DNA of 64,000 bases from Fragilariopsis cylindrus CCMP1102 (lineage: Eukaryota; Bacillariophyta; Bacillariophyceae; Bacillariales; Bacillariaceae). The stretch spans positions 186,001 through 250,000 of the forward strand of contig FMBT01000319.1 in assembly GCA_900095095.1 (NCBI GenBank), written 5' to 3'. The notes under the pieces were generated by a model that worked only from the letters and a program-made list of their open reading frames with translations, was not told the DNA's origin and did no database searches. Shown here one piece after another: positions 1 to 11,511 of the stretch; positions within the stretch are counted from its first letter, which is position 1, and every line of letters begins with the position of its first letter. The position numbers and the translations under genes are program-made.

Positions 1-575
1 AAGGACCCCCCAATGGAAGTTGGTGTCTAGGTCTATCTTTGATGGCATTGAGATATGTAGTGCTTAGCTTTTTCTAGTCAACAATGCTGCTGATGTCACG
101 GTACATTTGCAATCTTTGAAAAGAAATTTGACTACTACAATAAGAATACAAAACCAAATATAATGTGTATTTTTTGTCAAGTTAATGTGTGTGCAATGGT
201 CGTCAAGCTAGTACATGTAGATTGTTTATTGAGGCTTCTTTGTCATATCTAGTCATGAGAACCAGTTATAAATCATACCTAATTTACTGTATGGAGACAC
301 ACATAATATGGTCAATTATATTATTGGTCTCAAATGATAGAGTTGAACAAAATTATGCGTGCAGAAATTCTCTAAGATATTTAGAATTGAATGGATCATT
401 TCTGTATTCTTTCTGAACTCTCTATATATGTACTCTATTTGGAATTATACTGGTAATACTTCTATATTTCTATCCTTATGATGGACACATTCGATGCTAC
501 AATCTGCTTCGCCATTTACATAAGAATCAGCAGTAGTCGCAAGAGAACCAGCATTTGAATCCTCTACTTCTCTCG
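1..575. other. Gene-free left edge
   Basis: AT-rich sequence downstream of the minus-strand PH-domain gene. The longest open frame is 75 codons, begins from weak context and has no recognisable composition or domain. It probably holds the 3' UTR of the neighbouring gene and intergenic DNA. I see no RNA gene or repeat here. Confidence 0.4.
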
Positions 576-2921
576 TCATGGGGATCTTCCGTCTGAAGTA
601 TCTACTTGCAGTCCACTTGATTTTTCTGATAGGAGCTCGACACAATCCAGAATATTGCGTATCCAATCTTCTCGTTCCTCTGGAGATTTTGCTGAAAAAC
701 AATATGGTCCACTTTCCGTCAGTCTCGTGTGGATTTGAAAGGCATTCCTTTTTGCCATGCCTGTATCTTCACAAACGCTCTTGATATCTATTAGGGCAAT
801 TTTAACTTGATTCTTGTTTGCTTCGTCTAGGGAGTAGATAATCTCATGAGGAGTCAGTACAAACCAACGTTTTTGCCACTGCAAACCCAACGGAAAGCGC
901 ATTTTTCTCTTCAAAAAGCCTGTCTTGACAATCATACTTGATCGGCGCTGACGAACGGAGGCCTTAGATGCTTCGTCTCCGTGGAGTACATCAAAGCAGA
1001 CAATAATCTCATTATTGGCCTTGCTATCGTACTCATCCTTAGATATTTGCCAGTACTCTCTATCTTCCTCTTCTTCGTTGAATTTCACCGAACTATCATC
1101 GCTCTCATTCATACGATATGCTTCTACTCGACATCGACGAACATTCCCAATAAGATTATTGCGAAAACTAACTTTGAAATTCCAGCTTTCGTCACGATTC
1201 GTATAGACAATTTTACCATCTATACCTGAAGTGGGGAACCATGCTCCACCGCTACGTGCAGCAACCAATACTTCCGTTTTTGGTGGAAGCTCCGTGCCTG
1301 GATATAAGTGGTAATTGATATTGTTCCCTTGAGGATCACTAGCATTAAGGGTTTTGATATACCTGCCCTCGTTAAGCTGAGATCCACTCTTTAGTCTCAA
1401 TGGCTGATTGGTTCTATTCCTCAGTCTAAGTAACGTTGTGTGAGAAATCTCACCAAGTTTCTTGCGCAATTGACATAATGATACGGGTATTCTTTGTGCA
1501 TCGATAGGCTTCAGTGGTTTTGACTCATCTCGAATATGTGTCAGGTAACGATTCTGAAGTCGAGAGAAATTCGTGGTACTTTGACTATTCTGTACCTGGC
1601 TTTCATTCTTCTCAGAATGTGCTGTGACTAGATCAGCAGTACGTGTATCACATTCGTCAATTAGATGTAGTAATTTGTTTGTACGTGATGTTAACTCTTC
1701 TGGCAAGGCATCTAATTCCTCGGTTGCGGTGGTCAATAGTTGGAGTAGTTCTTTGCGTATCCTTGTTCTACTTTTTGATTCTTTCTGGAGACATTCCATT
1801 CGATTATGTAATGTTTGAGTCTTAGCACATAAATCTATCTCTTTTCGTTCTAGACGACCAAAATTTTCCATGCGTTCAGTGCTTCCTAGACCTGCTGCTG
1901 TGCTACTGAACAATTCTTCCGCTAGTTTACTGATTTTGGCAAACGGGCCCATACTATTCTGATCTTGCCAAGAGACATCGTATACACCTTCCTTCTTTTT
2001 CTCTTTTCTATCCTCGGAATATTTCATGTATAGCATCGTTGTACACGTAGATACAACGATGGACCAGAATATTAGACTAGCACTAAACGTATCGTATTCA
2101 ATACGGTATACATTATGGACTAAAAGACCAGAGGTAATGAACATAGCGACGACACCGATAGAAAGCATGTCGATAGACATTTTCCCAATTGGATCGATAA
2201 ATTCCGAAACCCATTTTTCGTAGGACTGGTGTACTAAGTATACCTCTTGCGGTCCGGTGGGTGTACTCTTGTCTAATTGTTTTTGCCACGCTATCTGCAA
2301 GTCTTCGCTTAGCGCAAAAAGTTTACGTTCCAATCTCGCCGCAGTATTATCGTGAAGTCTTCTGACTACGACAATCGATCCCCAAAGACTGATCGAAAAA
2401 AGCATAATGCTTATACCTAAACAAAATACATAAGCATTGAGCATCACTGGAGGTGTATCGATCGGCGGAGACCCATCTGCAATAAGGGTGAAGACACATC
2501 CTAAACAGACCGTATCACACAGCATAATGATATTGAATCGATTATTTTGATTTCCAAGTTCATCTCGTAATGACTCTCTTACTTCTGCACGCCAGGCCAT
2601 CTCGTATGATCTTGAATCTTGATCTCGAGCAAGCTTAATACTTTGACTGGCTAATTTTTCTGCCTGGTAAAAAGTCGCTGTTGACATTGCCTGTGACTCA
2701 GCATGATGTTCGGCTGCTTGCATTATTTGTTCACCGTGTCGAGCGCTACTTTCAGCCCAATCTGCCGTCCATAATCGTTTCGTCTGCCTCATCTGCAATT
2801 TGAAGATATCTCGACTCAAATCTAAATCCGATTTTCCCATGCCGATGCCCAACGCGGTAGCTCCAGCGGAACCCGCCACACCGACTGCTTGTGCAGCAGC
2901 AGTAGCAATGGGTATAACCAT
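576..2921 (-). CDS. Four-TM membrane protein with C-terminal PH domain
   Basis: A single-exon gene of 781 residues starting at an ATG. The N-terminus (1-25) is Ala/Gly rich, followed by a helical region (35-120). Four hydrophobic segments lie at about 130-150, 162-186, 250-271 and 280-299, with a charged loop between the second and third pairs. Residues 325-440 look coiled-coil and 480-600 are a mixed beta region. A PH domain occupies about 663-765, with the typical start (GFLKRK), the central KRWFVL strand and the closing Trp of the last helix (EEREDWIRNIL). The four-helix layout with a basic helix just before TM1 recalls Orai-like calcium channel proteins, but I see no diagnostic Orai selectivity motif, so that is only a suggestion. 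The PH domain implies binding to phosphoinositide membranes. Probable role: a signalling or trafficking membrane protein of unknown substrate. Confidence 0.8.
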   Translation of the reverse strand: MVIPIATAAAQAVGVAGSAGATALGIGMGKSDLDLSRDIFKLQMRQTKRLWTADWAESSARHGEQIMQAAEHHAESQAMSTATFYQAEKLASQSIKLARDQDSRSYEMAWRAEVRESLRDELGNQNNRFNIIMLCDTVCLGCVFTLIADGSPPIDTPPVMLNAYVFCLGISIMLFSISLWGSIVVVRRLHDNTAARLERKLFALSEDLQIAWQKQLDKSTPTGPQEVYLVHQSYEKWVSEFIDPIGKMSIDMLSIGVVAMFITSGLLVHNVYRIEYDTFSASLIFWSIVVSTCTTMLYMKYSEDRKEKKKEGVYDVSWQDQNSMGPFAKISKLAEELFSSTAAGLGSTERMENFGRLERKEIDLCAKTQTLHNRMECLQKESKSRTRIRKELLQLLTTATEELDALPEELTSRTNKLLHLIDECDTRTADLVTAHSEKNESQVQNSQSTTNFSRLQNRYLTHIRDESKPLKPIDAQRIPVSLCQLRKKLGEISHTTLLRLRNRTNQPLRLKSGSQLNEGRYIKTLNASDPQGNNINYHLYPGTELPPKTEVLVAARSGGAWFPTSGIDGKIVYTNRDESWNFKVSFRNNLIGNVRRCRVEAYRMNESDDSSVKFNEEEEDREYWQISKDEYDSKANNEIIVCFDVLHGDEASKASVRQRRSSMIVKTGFLKRKMRFPLGLQWQKRWFVLTPHEIIYSLDEANKNQVKIALIDIKSVCEDTGMAKRNAFQIHTRLTESGPYCFSAKSPEEREDWIRNILDCVELLSEKSSGLQVDTSDGRSP

Positions 2922-4161
2922 GATTTTTCTGTCATAAATTTTTGATTCAACCTCTTTTTCTTTTCATCCACGAAGAAGTTGGCTATAATAATTGAGTCAA
3001 ATCGAAACTTTGAGGAACCAAATCTAAAAATACTTTCGAACCTTGTAGTATTGTTGCAATAAGTTTAGGGTAGGTACGTCGTAGGTCCTACTGGTATGTT
3101 ACGGCTGTAAAAAATTTAAAATTCGAAAAATGTGAAATTTTGTAATCCACGACTGCCGATCGCCAGAACCGTTAAATCAGTCAATAGCATAAGTCGTGAG
3201 TTGTAAAATATTTTGTCAAAGATGATGATGATTTGTGTTTGTAAATCACCACCATGACAAAACCGCCCTATGATTACTCTATCAGTAAACTAAAGATCAG
3301 TCAACCATCAAATACATGTGTACTATTGGTGGATCACTAACAATTTATGATAATGTTTTGTAGGAATTATGTGGGATTCTCTCGAGAAGAAGGGAGGTTT
3401 TATTTGCTCCACGCATACTCAAAAGGCAAAACATAGAGATTACTCCATTGTCAATTGCAATGGTACCTCCTCTAACACTTTAGTAGTAGCAAATACAGCT
3501 ACTACTACAGGAAAATTTTACTATACAGCTACAGAGTGGCTAAAAGACAGAAAAAATAATGCTTCGGTATTGCACCTAGACTACTATCACAGTCATTGTA
3601 CCATGTTATTATTGTTAGGGTTGATCTACTCGGATACTCTGACAGGGCACCCCTACCAGAACTTTGACCTGGTCTGTTGTGGGTAGTAGAAATGATTATT
3701 GTACCATACAAGTGCTCAATTTGCCAGAACTAGCCGCTTCGAATACTACACCACAGTCCCAGACATTATTTTGAAAAATTCAAATGGTGCAATCTCGTCG
3801 TCATAAAGTATAAAGAGCAATTGACAAAGCCCCCACCCCTCTTACCAGTAGAACGCAAACCATGGTCGGATGCCATTGATTTGTGCCAAAACAAACCCAC
3901 ACCATTAAATGTACCATACGATAGGATTAGAAACGATCATGATTTGGTTTGCAGTAGTATAGTTGAGGAAAGACATGTGGTACATAAATTCGAATATTCG
4001 CACACGTGCGTAAAGCTAGCACCAATCCCAAAATAACATGGTGCATAAATAATAATATTATTGTTCAGGAATTTCATCTGCGGTAGTAACTGGTGCCGTA
4101 AAATAAGGATCTTTTCAACTAACTAGACTGTTCCATCACCTTTTCCATCGGAAATGTGGCG
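2922..4161. other. Intergenic, no gene recognised
   Basis: About 1.2 kb between two minus-strand genes. It contains one ATG-started 105-codon frame on the plus strand (3369-3686) with no domain, no low-complexity or targeting signature and no sensible neighbour relation; I treat it as chance. The part next to 2921 should hold the promoter of the PH-domain gene. Confidence 0.35.
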
Positions 4162-5121
4162 TTATTTTTTTGAGATTTCAAAGTCGATCGTCTCTGCTGT
4201 GCTTGGATACATCGCCGAAAGATCAACAATTTTGTGAGTGTTTTCCATGACGATGGATACCTTTACCTCGGTCAATTCGGGCGATCGTCTGCAAAAGGAT
4301 ATCAAAGGCATAAAGTCTGTAACTTCTTGGGAAAGTACGAGTTCCAACTTTTGAAGACGAGACTTTCGATCTCCGCCAAAAGGTTGTAGATTATTCAGCT
4401 GAGAAATTTCGCCATGTCGACCACCAAAAGAATAATTTCCAACTCGAACATTGTGCAAAGAATACACAGGTATAGCAGATGAATCATCTTCATAAAGGAT
4501 AATATCCAGTAACTGCGCTGGTACTATCCCTACCGCAACTTTTTTTTGCACATTCTTATTGTTCGGAACTTTATCGACAGTGGTGGTGGTGACCATGGGC
4601 ACACATATCGATTCCGATCGCATTGCCATTGCTGCAACTAGATAAGATAAATCATTGACATTGTTTCCAATTTCTAGACAAATCCGATAGAAGTGGATGG
4701 ATTGAAAGCGCAATCTCTTGATCGCTTGTGTCAACTCGGTTAACGCGGGTGCACTAGAAATTTGAAGGCTGGCTCCTGTGCACCAAGGTATTAGATTGTA
4801 CGTGTGTGTCGTCGTTTCATGAGTGGATGCTTTTAGAGCCTGGAGAAGTGTTGTAACATGAATATCTTTCCAATGTCCATGAAAGACAATAGTTTTCAGG
4901 TTAATCAATCTGCTACTGAGCGCGGTAAGATACGAATCCAAAGCTTCTCTAGATTCGAGTTGTGCTTCCAAGTCAGCAGAAGATGACACAAACTTGAGAA
5001 TTTGGACTGAGGTATTCGCTGTCACTGCTTCCAGAAATTCGTGGAGTGTCGTCGGAAATAGACGCCTCGCCGTTATCGTTAACTTATCCAACTTATTGTT
5101 CCGCAAACGATCCAGTCGGCC
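4162..5121 (-). CDS. LRR/RNI-like protein, 5' exon missing
   Basis: An open frame of about 319 codons with leucine-rich, irregular repeats: the start reads as a typical LRR strand (RLRNNKLDKLTI) and LxxLxI-like patterns recur (for example around LTELTQAIKRL and LQKLELVL). It has no ATG near its start. Immediately upstream in frame is TAG, and that TAG is also a good splice acceptor (a TCTATC-rich stretch then TATTAG, at about 5122-5150). The frame is therefore probably the last exon of a larger LRR gene whose first exon I could not identify, or a 5'-truncated copy. Function unknown; LRR proteins of this loose type form large families in diatoms (general knowledge, not tested here). Confidence 0.5.
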   Translation of the reverse strand, partial: GRLDRLRNNKLDKLTITARRLFPTTLHEFLEAVTANTSVQILKFVSSSADLEAQLESREALDSYLTALSSRLINLKTIVFHGHWKDIHVTTLLQALKASTHETTTHTYNLIPWCTGASLQISSAPALTELTQAIKRLRFQSIHFYRICLEIGNNVNDLSYLVAAMAMRSESICVPMVTTTTVDKVPNNKNVQKKVAVGIVPAQLLDIILYEDDSSAIPVYSLHNVRVGNYSFGGRHGEISQLNNLQPFGGDRKSRLQKLELVLSQEVTDFMPLISFCRRSPELTEVKVSIVMENTHKIVDLSAMYPSTAETIDFEISKK

Positions 5122-5974
5122 CTAATAGATCAAGCTAGATAGATAGATGGCACCAAAAGTAGACTATGGTGACAACCTACTGCGAGGCTACCATCTTCCG
5201 AAGAAAAAATTGGTATTGTTTTTGGTTAGCCCTGACATTCTACTACCTAGCACCTCGCAGCTGGAGACGTTTTTTTTCAGAACGCGCGAAATGGATGGAT
5301 TTGGATGGAAAATTAATTTCACCTCGCACCATTTTATTGACAATGGCACTGTGTAAGAAGAGTGGTGTCCCCCCGTGAATGAATTATTCATGTGTAAGCT
5401 GGGCCTGTACAAGTACAGTACAATACTCGAAGGCAGGTGCGCGACCAATAAAGAGAGGTAGGCTTATTTCTTTTCGGAATCGTGCTTTAAACGGATTCTT
5501 TAAGTAAAATTGTACGACCTCTTTTTAAGTCTGCCTTAACCGTTGTTTGTTTGGGAAGAAAAAAAAAACGTTATCGGCATGCACACGACCCCAAAACAAC
5601 TTTTATTTCAAAAGCGAAAGTCAAAAAGCAAAAAGCAAAAGCAAAGCGCACAAAACAAAAACACACAACAACTTAAAATCGCTATCACTTTTCTTGTTGT
5701 GAATGTGGTTTGAATTGTGAATTGTGAATGAGAAACTGTGTGTACCATACTACTCATCAGCAAGAATAGACACATATAACGGATATATGCAATACATCGC
5801 GTCGTGTTAGTCTTCTTTTTTTGATCCAATCAGTAATCAAATAGACAGTATACAGTATTACAAAACATCTCTTATTAAATCATTAAAATCATATAAATTC
5901 ATCGCAACTATGGGTATAACTACTCAACAGAAGGAAAGATTCGGCATATTAAAAGATGCGGTAATAAGACCAAA
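5122..5974. other. Intergenic, probable divergent promoter
   Basis: Region between the LRR-like fragment (-) and the PTS/PDZ gene (+). It contains an A/C-rich stretch with many AAAAGC repeats at 5605-5665 and no convincing coding frame. An upstream exon of the LRR-like gene could be hidden here, but none of the frames carries an LRR-like start with a GT donor that I can defend. Confidence 0.35.
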
Positions 5975-8900
5975 ATGCGTCGACAGAAGATGTCTCATAA
6001 TAGATCATCGACTGGATCAATATTGATCTCGTCATCATCATCGTCATCGTCGCTGCTTAGCTTCCGTTCAATGTTATCAGTTGTTATGGTGGTGATAATA
6101 TACCTCAATGTACTGTTAGTAAGAGATGCGGAAGCAATGTCAATCCAATCGACAAGACGAGAGGAGGAAAGAAGCAGCGCGTCGCCGCCGTCGTCGTCGT
6201 CGATGAGAATTATCAGCAATTATAATCATGTCAGTATAAAGAGTCTACTTTTAGAAGATGATGATTTACTTAGTAGCCTTTCACCAACCATCACTATGAG
6301 TCCAACTGCAACTCCATATCCGACTAGCGAATCAACTCCGGGACCATCACAAGAGCAGACAGAGGCATCGTTTAATTCTACTGATAACGACAACGACGAT
6401 GACGACTATGTTGATGAGGTACCTACTATATCGCCTACGGAAGGCAATCAAGATGATGCACCGAGTCCAGAACCTAAACCTAAAATTATATCAGGTCCTA
6501 CAACTTCGCCTTCGGAAGAAGAAGTTGACGACGACGATGATAAGGTACCTACTACATCGCCGACAGAAGGCAACGAAGATGATGAAGCGAGTCAAGAACC
6601 TACAAATACAATTACATCAGATCCTACAACTGCTGCTGTAGTTAAGCCGTCGGATTCTCCAACAAATCCCCGTGGATTGCAAGAGTTACGGGATGGAGAT
6701 ACGATGAACGGTACCGATGACGACGACGACGATTTTAGTTCTGTGTATATGCTACCCTCCGATACTCCCTCCTTCAGTTCTAATTCTTCCGAATTTCCGA
6801 GTATATCACCATCACCATCAACTCAACAACCGACGAGTAATGGGGATGGTGGTGGTGATGGTGATGATGGTGATGAAAAGCTTACGGAAGAGCCTGCGAA
6901 CTTTCCATCTATGCCAGACCTGACAAATCTTCCTACTCTTCCTTTGCCCACGAATTTACCAACACGTATTCCCACTATTATTCCAACCAAAGATCCTACA
7001 GATAATAATCCTAGTGATTTTATCAATCCCCTGACCCTGATACCAAATGGTATTGACGATAACGATGATATCTTCTTTCAGCCAGGACCCATAGATGATT
7101 TGACTGATCGGCTGGATTTTACCTCATCACCAACTGAGACAGGGACGAATTTTACGAATTCTAGTATACCAACATCTGCACCATCTGAAATACCGATAAT
7201 TCAACCAACAGAAGTACCAACACCACGGCCCACAAGCTTTCCAACAACACCACCGGTGCCAATTCCTACAGCACCACCAACAGCCTTGCCAACTCGTCGA
7301 CCTACATCTCCGCCAACTCTGTTTCCCACAACTAAGCCAACAGAAACACCAACACCACGGCCCACAAGGTTTCCCACAAGGTTTCCCACGAGGTTTCCGA
7401 CAACACCGCCGACTCCCTCACCGACTCGTTCACCGACTGGACGACCTAGCGTAGACCCTACTGCTGCACCGATTCCCAACACTCTGTCACCCTCACTAAG
7501 ACCTTCAGCGCGTCCCACGCCTCAACCAACACCAGAACGTAAGTCAATAGGTTGTTGTTGTTCTAATGCACGAATAAAATCAACCGAATAGTACAGAATC
7601 GAATCCAATTAATCATGTGTTTACATTAATTCCTTCCTCTTATTATCTTACACAATATTTATTTATGTTCATCGCTTTTCTTCTCTTTTCATTTATTTGT
7701 TTATTTTGTCTTTCTAGCCACCATTGAACCATCTAATTGGCCATCTTCTAGACCCACTTTGGTAAAGAGTCAAGACCCAACTCCTTCGGGAACTCTTGAA
7801 CCATCGATATCACCATATCCATCTACGTCGCCAACCGTCTCATATCAACCAACCGATTTACCTACAAAGAGACCCAGTGATGCACCATCTGTGCCACCAT
7901 CTCAAGGTATGTCAGAAGCAACAGTGACAAACACAAATTGTCACCACTAGAAATAATAATAAAATATATACTGTGCATGCACTTTTTTAAACTTTAATAT
8001 CACTCACTAAATTTTCTTCGATCATCAGAACCATCGCCATCTCCATCCTTTGCTCCCACTTTAGCACTACAGACAGAAACGGTCAAAAAAGCCCAGATGG
8101 AATTATACCCGTTTCCCGACGAAACGTTGGACGGAGAAGACGTCATTGTGTGGAAATCTGCGACTGAAGCACACATAACGCAATACCTTCTCTCTGAGGC
8201 AGACCCACCTATGATGGAGGTTGTGGCGCTTACAGTAAATATCATCGAACAATCGAAGGAGAAGGATCGACGATCCTTGCAAAGACTTGGTGGAGGCGAT
8301 TCACTGTGGATTTATTTCAATGTATCCATGGCTTATCGTTCGAATAGTGATGATTACGATACAGACGAATTGGTATGGTCTGCATTTGCTTCACAAGTAG
8401 ATGGGCTAGAATATATCATTGCACTAAGGAAAAAATCGGAGACGTTTGATCCAGTCCGATTAGCACAAGTTAACGTGCAAGGATATAACGCACCTCCAAC
8501 GCAAGCTCCTCAACCAGCAAAAGAAAAAAGAGATAGGACTGAAATAGCAGTCATCGTGGGTGCTTCGATTGGTGGTGCTGCCTTGATTATTCTTATCATA
8601 CTCTTATTTTTGCGATGTAGCAGTGGAAAGACTGTTTCGGAAAAACACAAAGAAGAAATTGCAGAGACAGGAGCTTCACCCTCTACCAACAGTAGAAACG
8701 TTAAGGTTTCAACAGAAATATTAGTCGAGCCGCAGGATGATGTCAGCACTCTAGGTGATCCAATGTGGGGACAGGGAGGGATGATTATGGGTGGAATGGA
8801 CAAAGATGAAGTGACTGCAAGTGTTGGAGATGACTACGACTACACAAAACAATATCGGAATATACGAGATCCACTTTCAATTGCAGGTACAACAAACACT

Positions 8901-9305
8901 CGTGATCGTAACTTTTCAGAAGACATGTCTAAAATGTCGTCAGTTCAATCCACGTCGATGAGCAAACTTGAAAAAATGGGGGGAAATTTGTTCGCAGATG
9001 ATGCCTCATTTGAGGAACAATTTTCAGATCCTGAAGAACGATTCGATGTGGTTGCTCCGGCTGGAAAGCTTGGTATGGTGATAGACACTCCTAATGGGGG
9101 TATTCCTGTTGTGCATGCAATCAAGGATACGAGTGTCTTATCCGATCAGGTTCGTGTGGGTGACCGACTGTTAAGTGTAGATGGAGAAGACTGTATGGGA
9201 ATGACAGCGATGCAGGTTTCCAAACTCATCAGTCTGAAGTCCGAAAAACCAGTGCGTGTTCTAGTTTTTACCAGATCTGCTGCCAATAATAATCAACCTC
9301 AGTAA
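5975..9305 (+). CDS. Pro-Thr-Ser-rich single-pass receptor-like protein with cytoplasmic PDZ domain
   Basis: Three exons: 5975-7538, 7718-7906 and 8029-9305, joined by GTAAGT...TAG and GTATGT...CAG introns of 179 and 122 nt. Both junctions keep the frame and the product is 1009 residues. A hydrophobic signal peptide or anchor lies at about 32-54. Residues 100-600 are dominated by P-T-S/P-T-x-x-P repeats with acidic patches, a mucin-like region likely to be heavily O-glycosylated. A non-repetitive domain of about 130 residues follows (about 608-740). A transmembrane helix spans about 757-779 and ends in RC. The C-terminus (about 922-1000) is a PDZ domain with the carboxylate loop GKLGMVI and RVGDRLLSVDG. 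The extracellular stalk suggests cell-wall contact or adhesion and the PDZ an intracellular partner; both are inferences. The minus strand carries a Gly-Val-rich shadow frame. Confidence 0.85.
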
Positions 9306-9788
9306 TATTTTTATGCTATTATCTAGTGGAAGTTATTAAACCGCCTTTGTAGATAATTACGAATACTGTGTAGTTCCTTATAGTATGAATAGCCGGGTAA
9401 TTTTTTTCCTTTTGATTAGTTTCATCATCATCACCACCACCGCCCCCATCTTAAAAGCTAACCAAAATGTTGATTCAAAGTTCTAAATGCATGCACGATG
9501 AAAAGTAAGAGGAACTATTTGCCCAAACCAATAAATGACAGAATATAATACAAGTATAAAGAGTTGGTCTTGCTGAAGAGTTCCTTCAATTGGAATAGCA
9601 ATAGCGTTGTCACAACGTAGTCTAAATAAGTTATCACAATTATCGAAGATATATAGGAATACTATAGAAAATAATAGATGCAAGTTACTTTAGGAAATAT
9701 GATAAGAAAAATCTACACAGCTATCTATAACTAATTATCTTGTGGTTAACCTTGGTAATCACATTTTATTGTAATTCTAACCTTATTC
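9306..9788. other. Convergent intergenic region
   Basis: Between the 3' end of the PTS/PDZ gene (+) and the 3' end of the lipoyl-domain gene (-). It is AT-rich with only short chance frames and should hold both 3' UTRs. Nothing else is recognisable. Confidence 0.4.
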
Positions 9789-10766
9789 TCAAAGAGGTAC
9801 TTGCCCAGTCGTTCCATATTTTTCGATATAATCATTTTGTTGTCGAGACAAGGTTTTAAGGATTGGAGAATTGATTTTCGCGAATTCTCCCCAGCCAATT
9901 GAAAGGACAGGTGCCACAATTTCGGCCATGACTTCCATAGCGGGTGGAGATACCTCGACTGGAATAGGTACAGCTGCTGCAACAGCTACAACTGGCGTAG
10001 GAGGAGGTGCTGGAGTGGCAGCAACAACTGGCTCTGGTTCCGCAACTGGTTCTGCTGCTGCTGCTGCTGCTACAGGTGGCGCTTCCGCAACGAAATTAGC
10101 AAAGGCAGCGACATCGTCGGCCTCTTCGACTGTGACCATGATAGGTACACCGCACTCGATGTCATCTCCACTCCCCCCAGGGATCAGAATTTTTGCTGCG
10201 GAAATATAATACAATACAATACAATACAATACAATACAGTACAGTACAAAATAAACGGATGAATGAATGAATCAAGGACGATAACAGATATAGTAAGGAA
10301 TAGCAAGATATAAGTTGTTTGCTCAGGGTATGTACGTAAAGAAAGGAATATGACATCAGGAATATGCTTTATCGTCGGTACGAGTGACGTCGCGAATAAA
10401 GTATATGATGAATACAGTTGCAACGAAATTCTGTCCTCCCATCCCTTGGCCAATTTAATCTCGCCTCGATTTTTGTGTACTGTGTTTTATCAGTAGTAAT
10501 TATTGCAAGTTTAACTTACCAATAAATCCATCGTCTTGTGCTTCGAAATCAATTGAGGCCTTATCGGTTTCAATCTTCGCTAAAGATTGTCCGGCAGAGA
10601 ATTCGGAACCTTCTTCAACAAACCACTCACTCAACACACCAGTTTCCATGGTTGGACTCAACGCTGGCATACCCACAACAATGTGATATGGAAGATCGTC
10701 AGCAGAAGAAACTGAAAAAGATGGAGTAAAGTTACGGCTGGGGGGCATCGGCAGTACAACATACAT
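9789..10766 (-). CDS. Lipoyl-domain protein (PDH E2/E3BP-like), no catalytic domain
   Basis: Two exons are certain: one ending at 10520 (donor GTAAGT) and one at 10195-9789 (acceptor CCGCAG). The join turns FIG|AKILIP into one frame. Together they encode a complete biotinyl/lipoyl domain very like that of pyruvate dehydrogenase E2: MPALSPTMETG near its start, the lipoyl-lysine context ETDKAS, and IPGGSGD. An Ala/Pro-rich hinge follows, then a short tail with WGEFAKINSPILKTLSRQQ ending YGTTGQVPL. The E2 acyltransferase domain (HxxxDG motif) is absent, and no clear E3-binding domain is seen. It could be an E3BP/protein X-like PDH component. The ATG at 10766 is possible, but a CAG acceptor at about 10712 suggests that a separate upstream exon encodes an organelle-targeting peptide. 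An (AATAC)n microsatellite lies in the intron. Confidence 0.75.
10208..10249. repeat. (AATAC)n pentanucleotide microsatellite
   Basis: About eight copies of a five-base unit, degenerating into GTACA copies at the right end. It lies inside the intron of the lipoyl-domain gene, close to the acceptor, which sits just left of it on the minus strand. No coding role. Confidence 0.85.
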
Positions 10767-11511
10767 AGTGAAAGATAAAGTAGGATGAAAATCACAAAGT
10801 ATCCGAAATTGTGGTGGGAATTAATAACTATTTGAGAGAAATAAATACAATTACAGCAGTCGAAATTCCAGATAATCTCTCGTCAAGAATATCTTCATCG
10901 TCCCCACATTCATATTATGTCGTGGAAAGATGGTCCGTCGTTTTTTTTTTTCCTTCTTACATTATTTGTGATGATCTCGCTGTCGCCGGTTTCATAACAA
11001 AGCGAGAACATTTTTTGAGAACAGTAGAAGCTAGCATGATGATTACCTTCTGTGATTGCAAAAAGAGAAGATAAATGTGCAGTAAGTATTCGGTAGGCAC
11101 AAGAAAAAAATGTTGTTCTCGATTTGTAATTCTCTCTCCTATGATTACAAATTACCAATTACCGGTACAACACATTGTACATACAGTAGCAGAATATCAA
11201 ATATCAAATACGTTGTTTACGGTAGCAGAATATTCAAATATTAGTACCGGTAGCAGCGATAAAAGCACTAATTCTGTTCTATTCTAGAATGGTCCTGTAA
11301 ATTTTCAATTTCAAAATCTCACGCATGATCACTTTTTTTTCATTCATTCTTTTCATCAATCATTAAAATCATTTAATATTCAATATATATATTCAATCAA
11401 TCATCAACTACAAAGACAAACATCACGAAAAGCATATCATTAATGTACTTCCTGATTTCTACCATTTTCTCCTAGTTCTTTGTGTTGACTGATGCAACAC
11501 GAAACACAACG
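10767..11511. other. Divergent promoter region, possible hidden first exon
   Basis: Lies between the lipoyl-domain gene (-) and the RF2 gene (+). A minus-strand ATG at about 11011, followed by a GTAAGA donor at about 10962, could be the missing first exon of the lipoyl gene, but its peptide does not look like a targeting sequence. Two inexact GGTAGCAGAATAT(C)AAATA copies lie at about 11187-11245. Otherwise no gene is seen. Confidence 0.35.

Noticed and set aside
3369-3686. 105-codon plus-strand frame
   Set aside because: No domain, no targeting signal, ordinary intergenic composition.
7201-7518. Minus-strand Gly/Val-rich frame
   Set aside because: It is the reverse complement of the Pro-Thr repeats of the PTS/PDZ gene.
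9871-10209. Plus-strand Ala/Thr/Gly-rich frame
   Set aside because: Shadow of the Ala/Pro hinge of the lipoyl-domain protein, which has a far better domain match on the minus strand.
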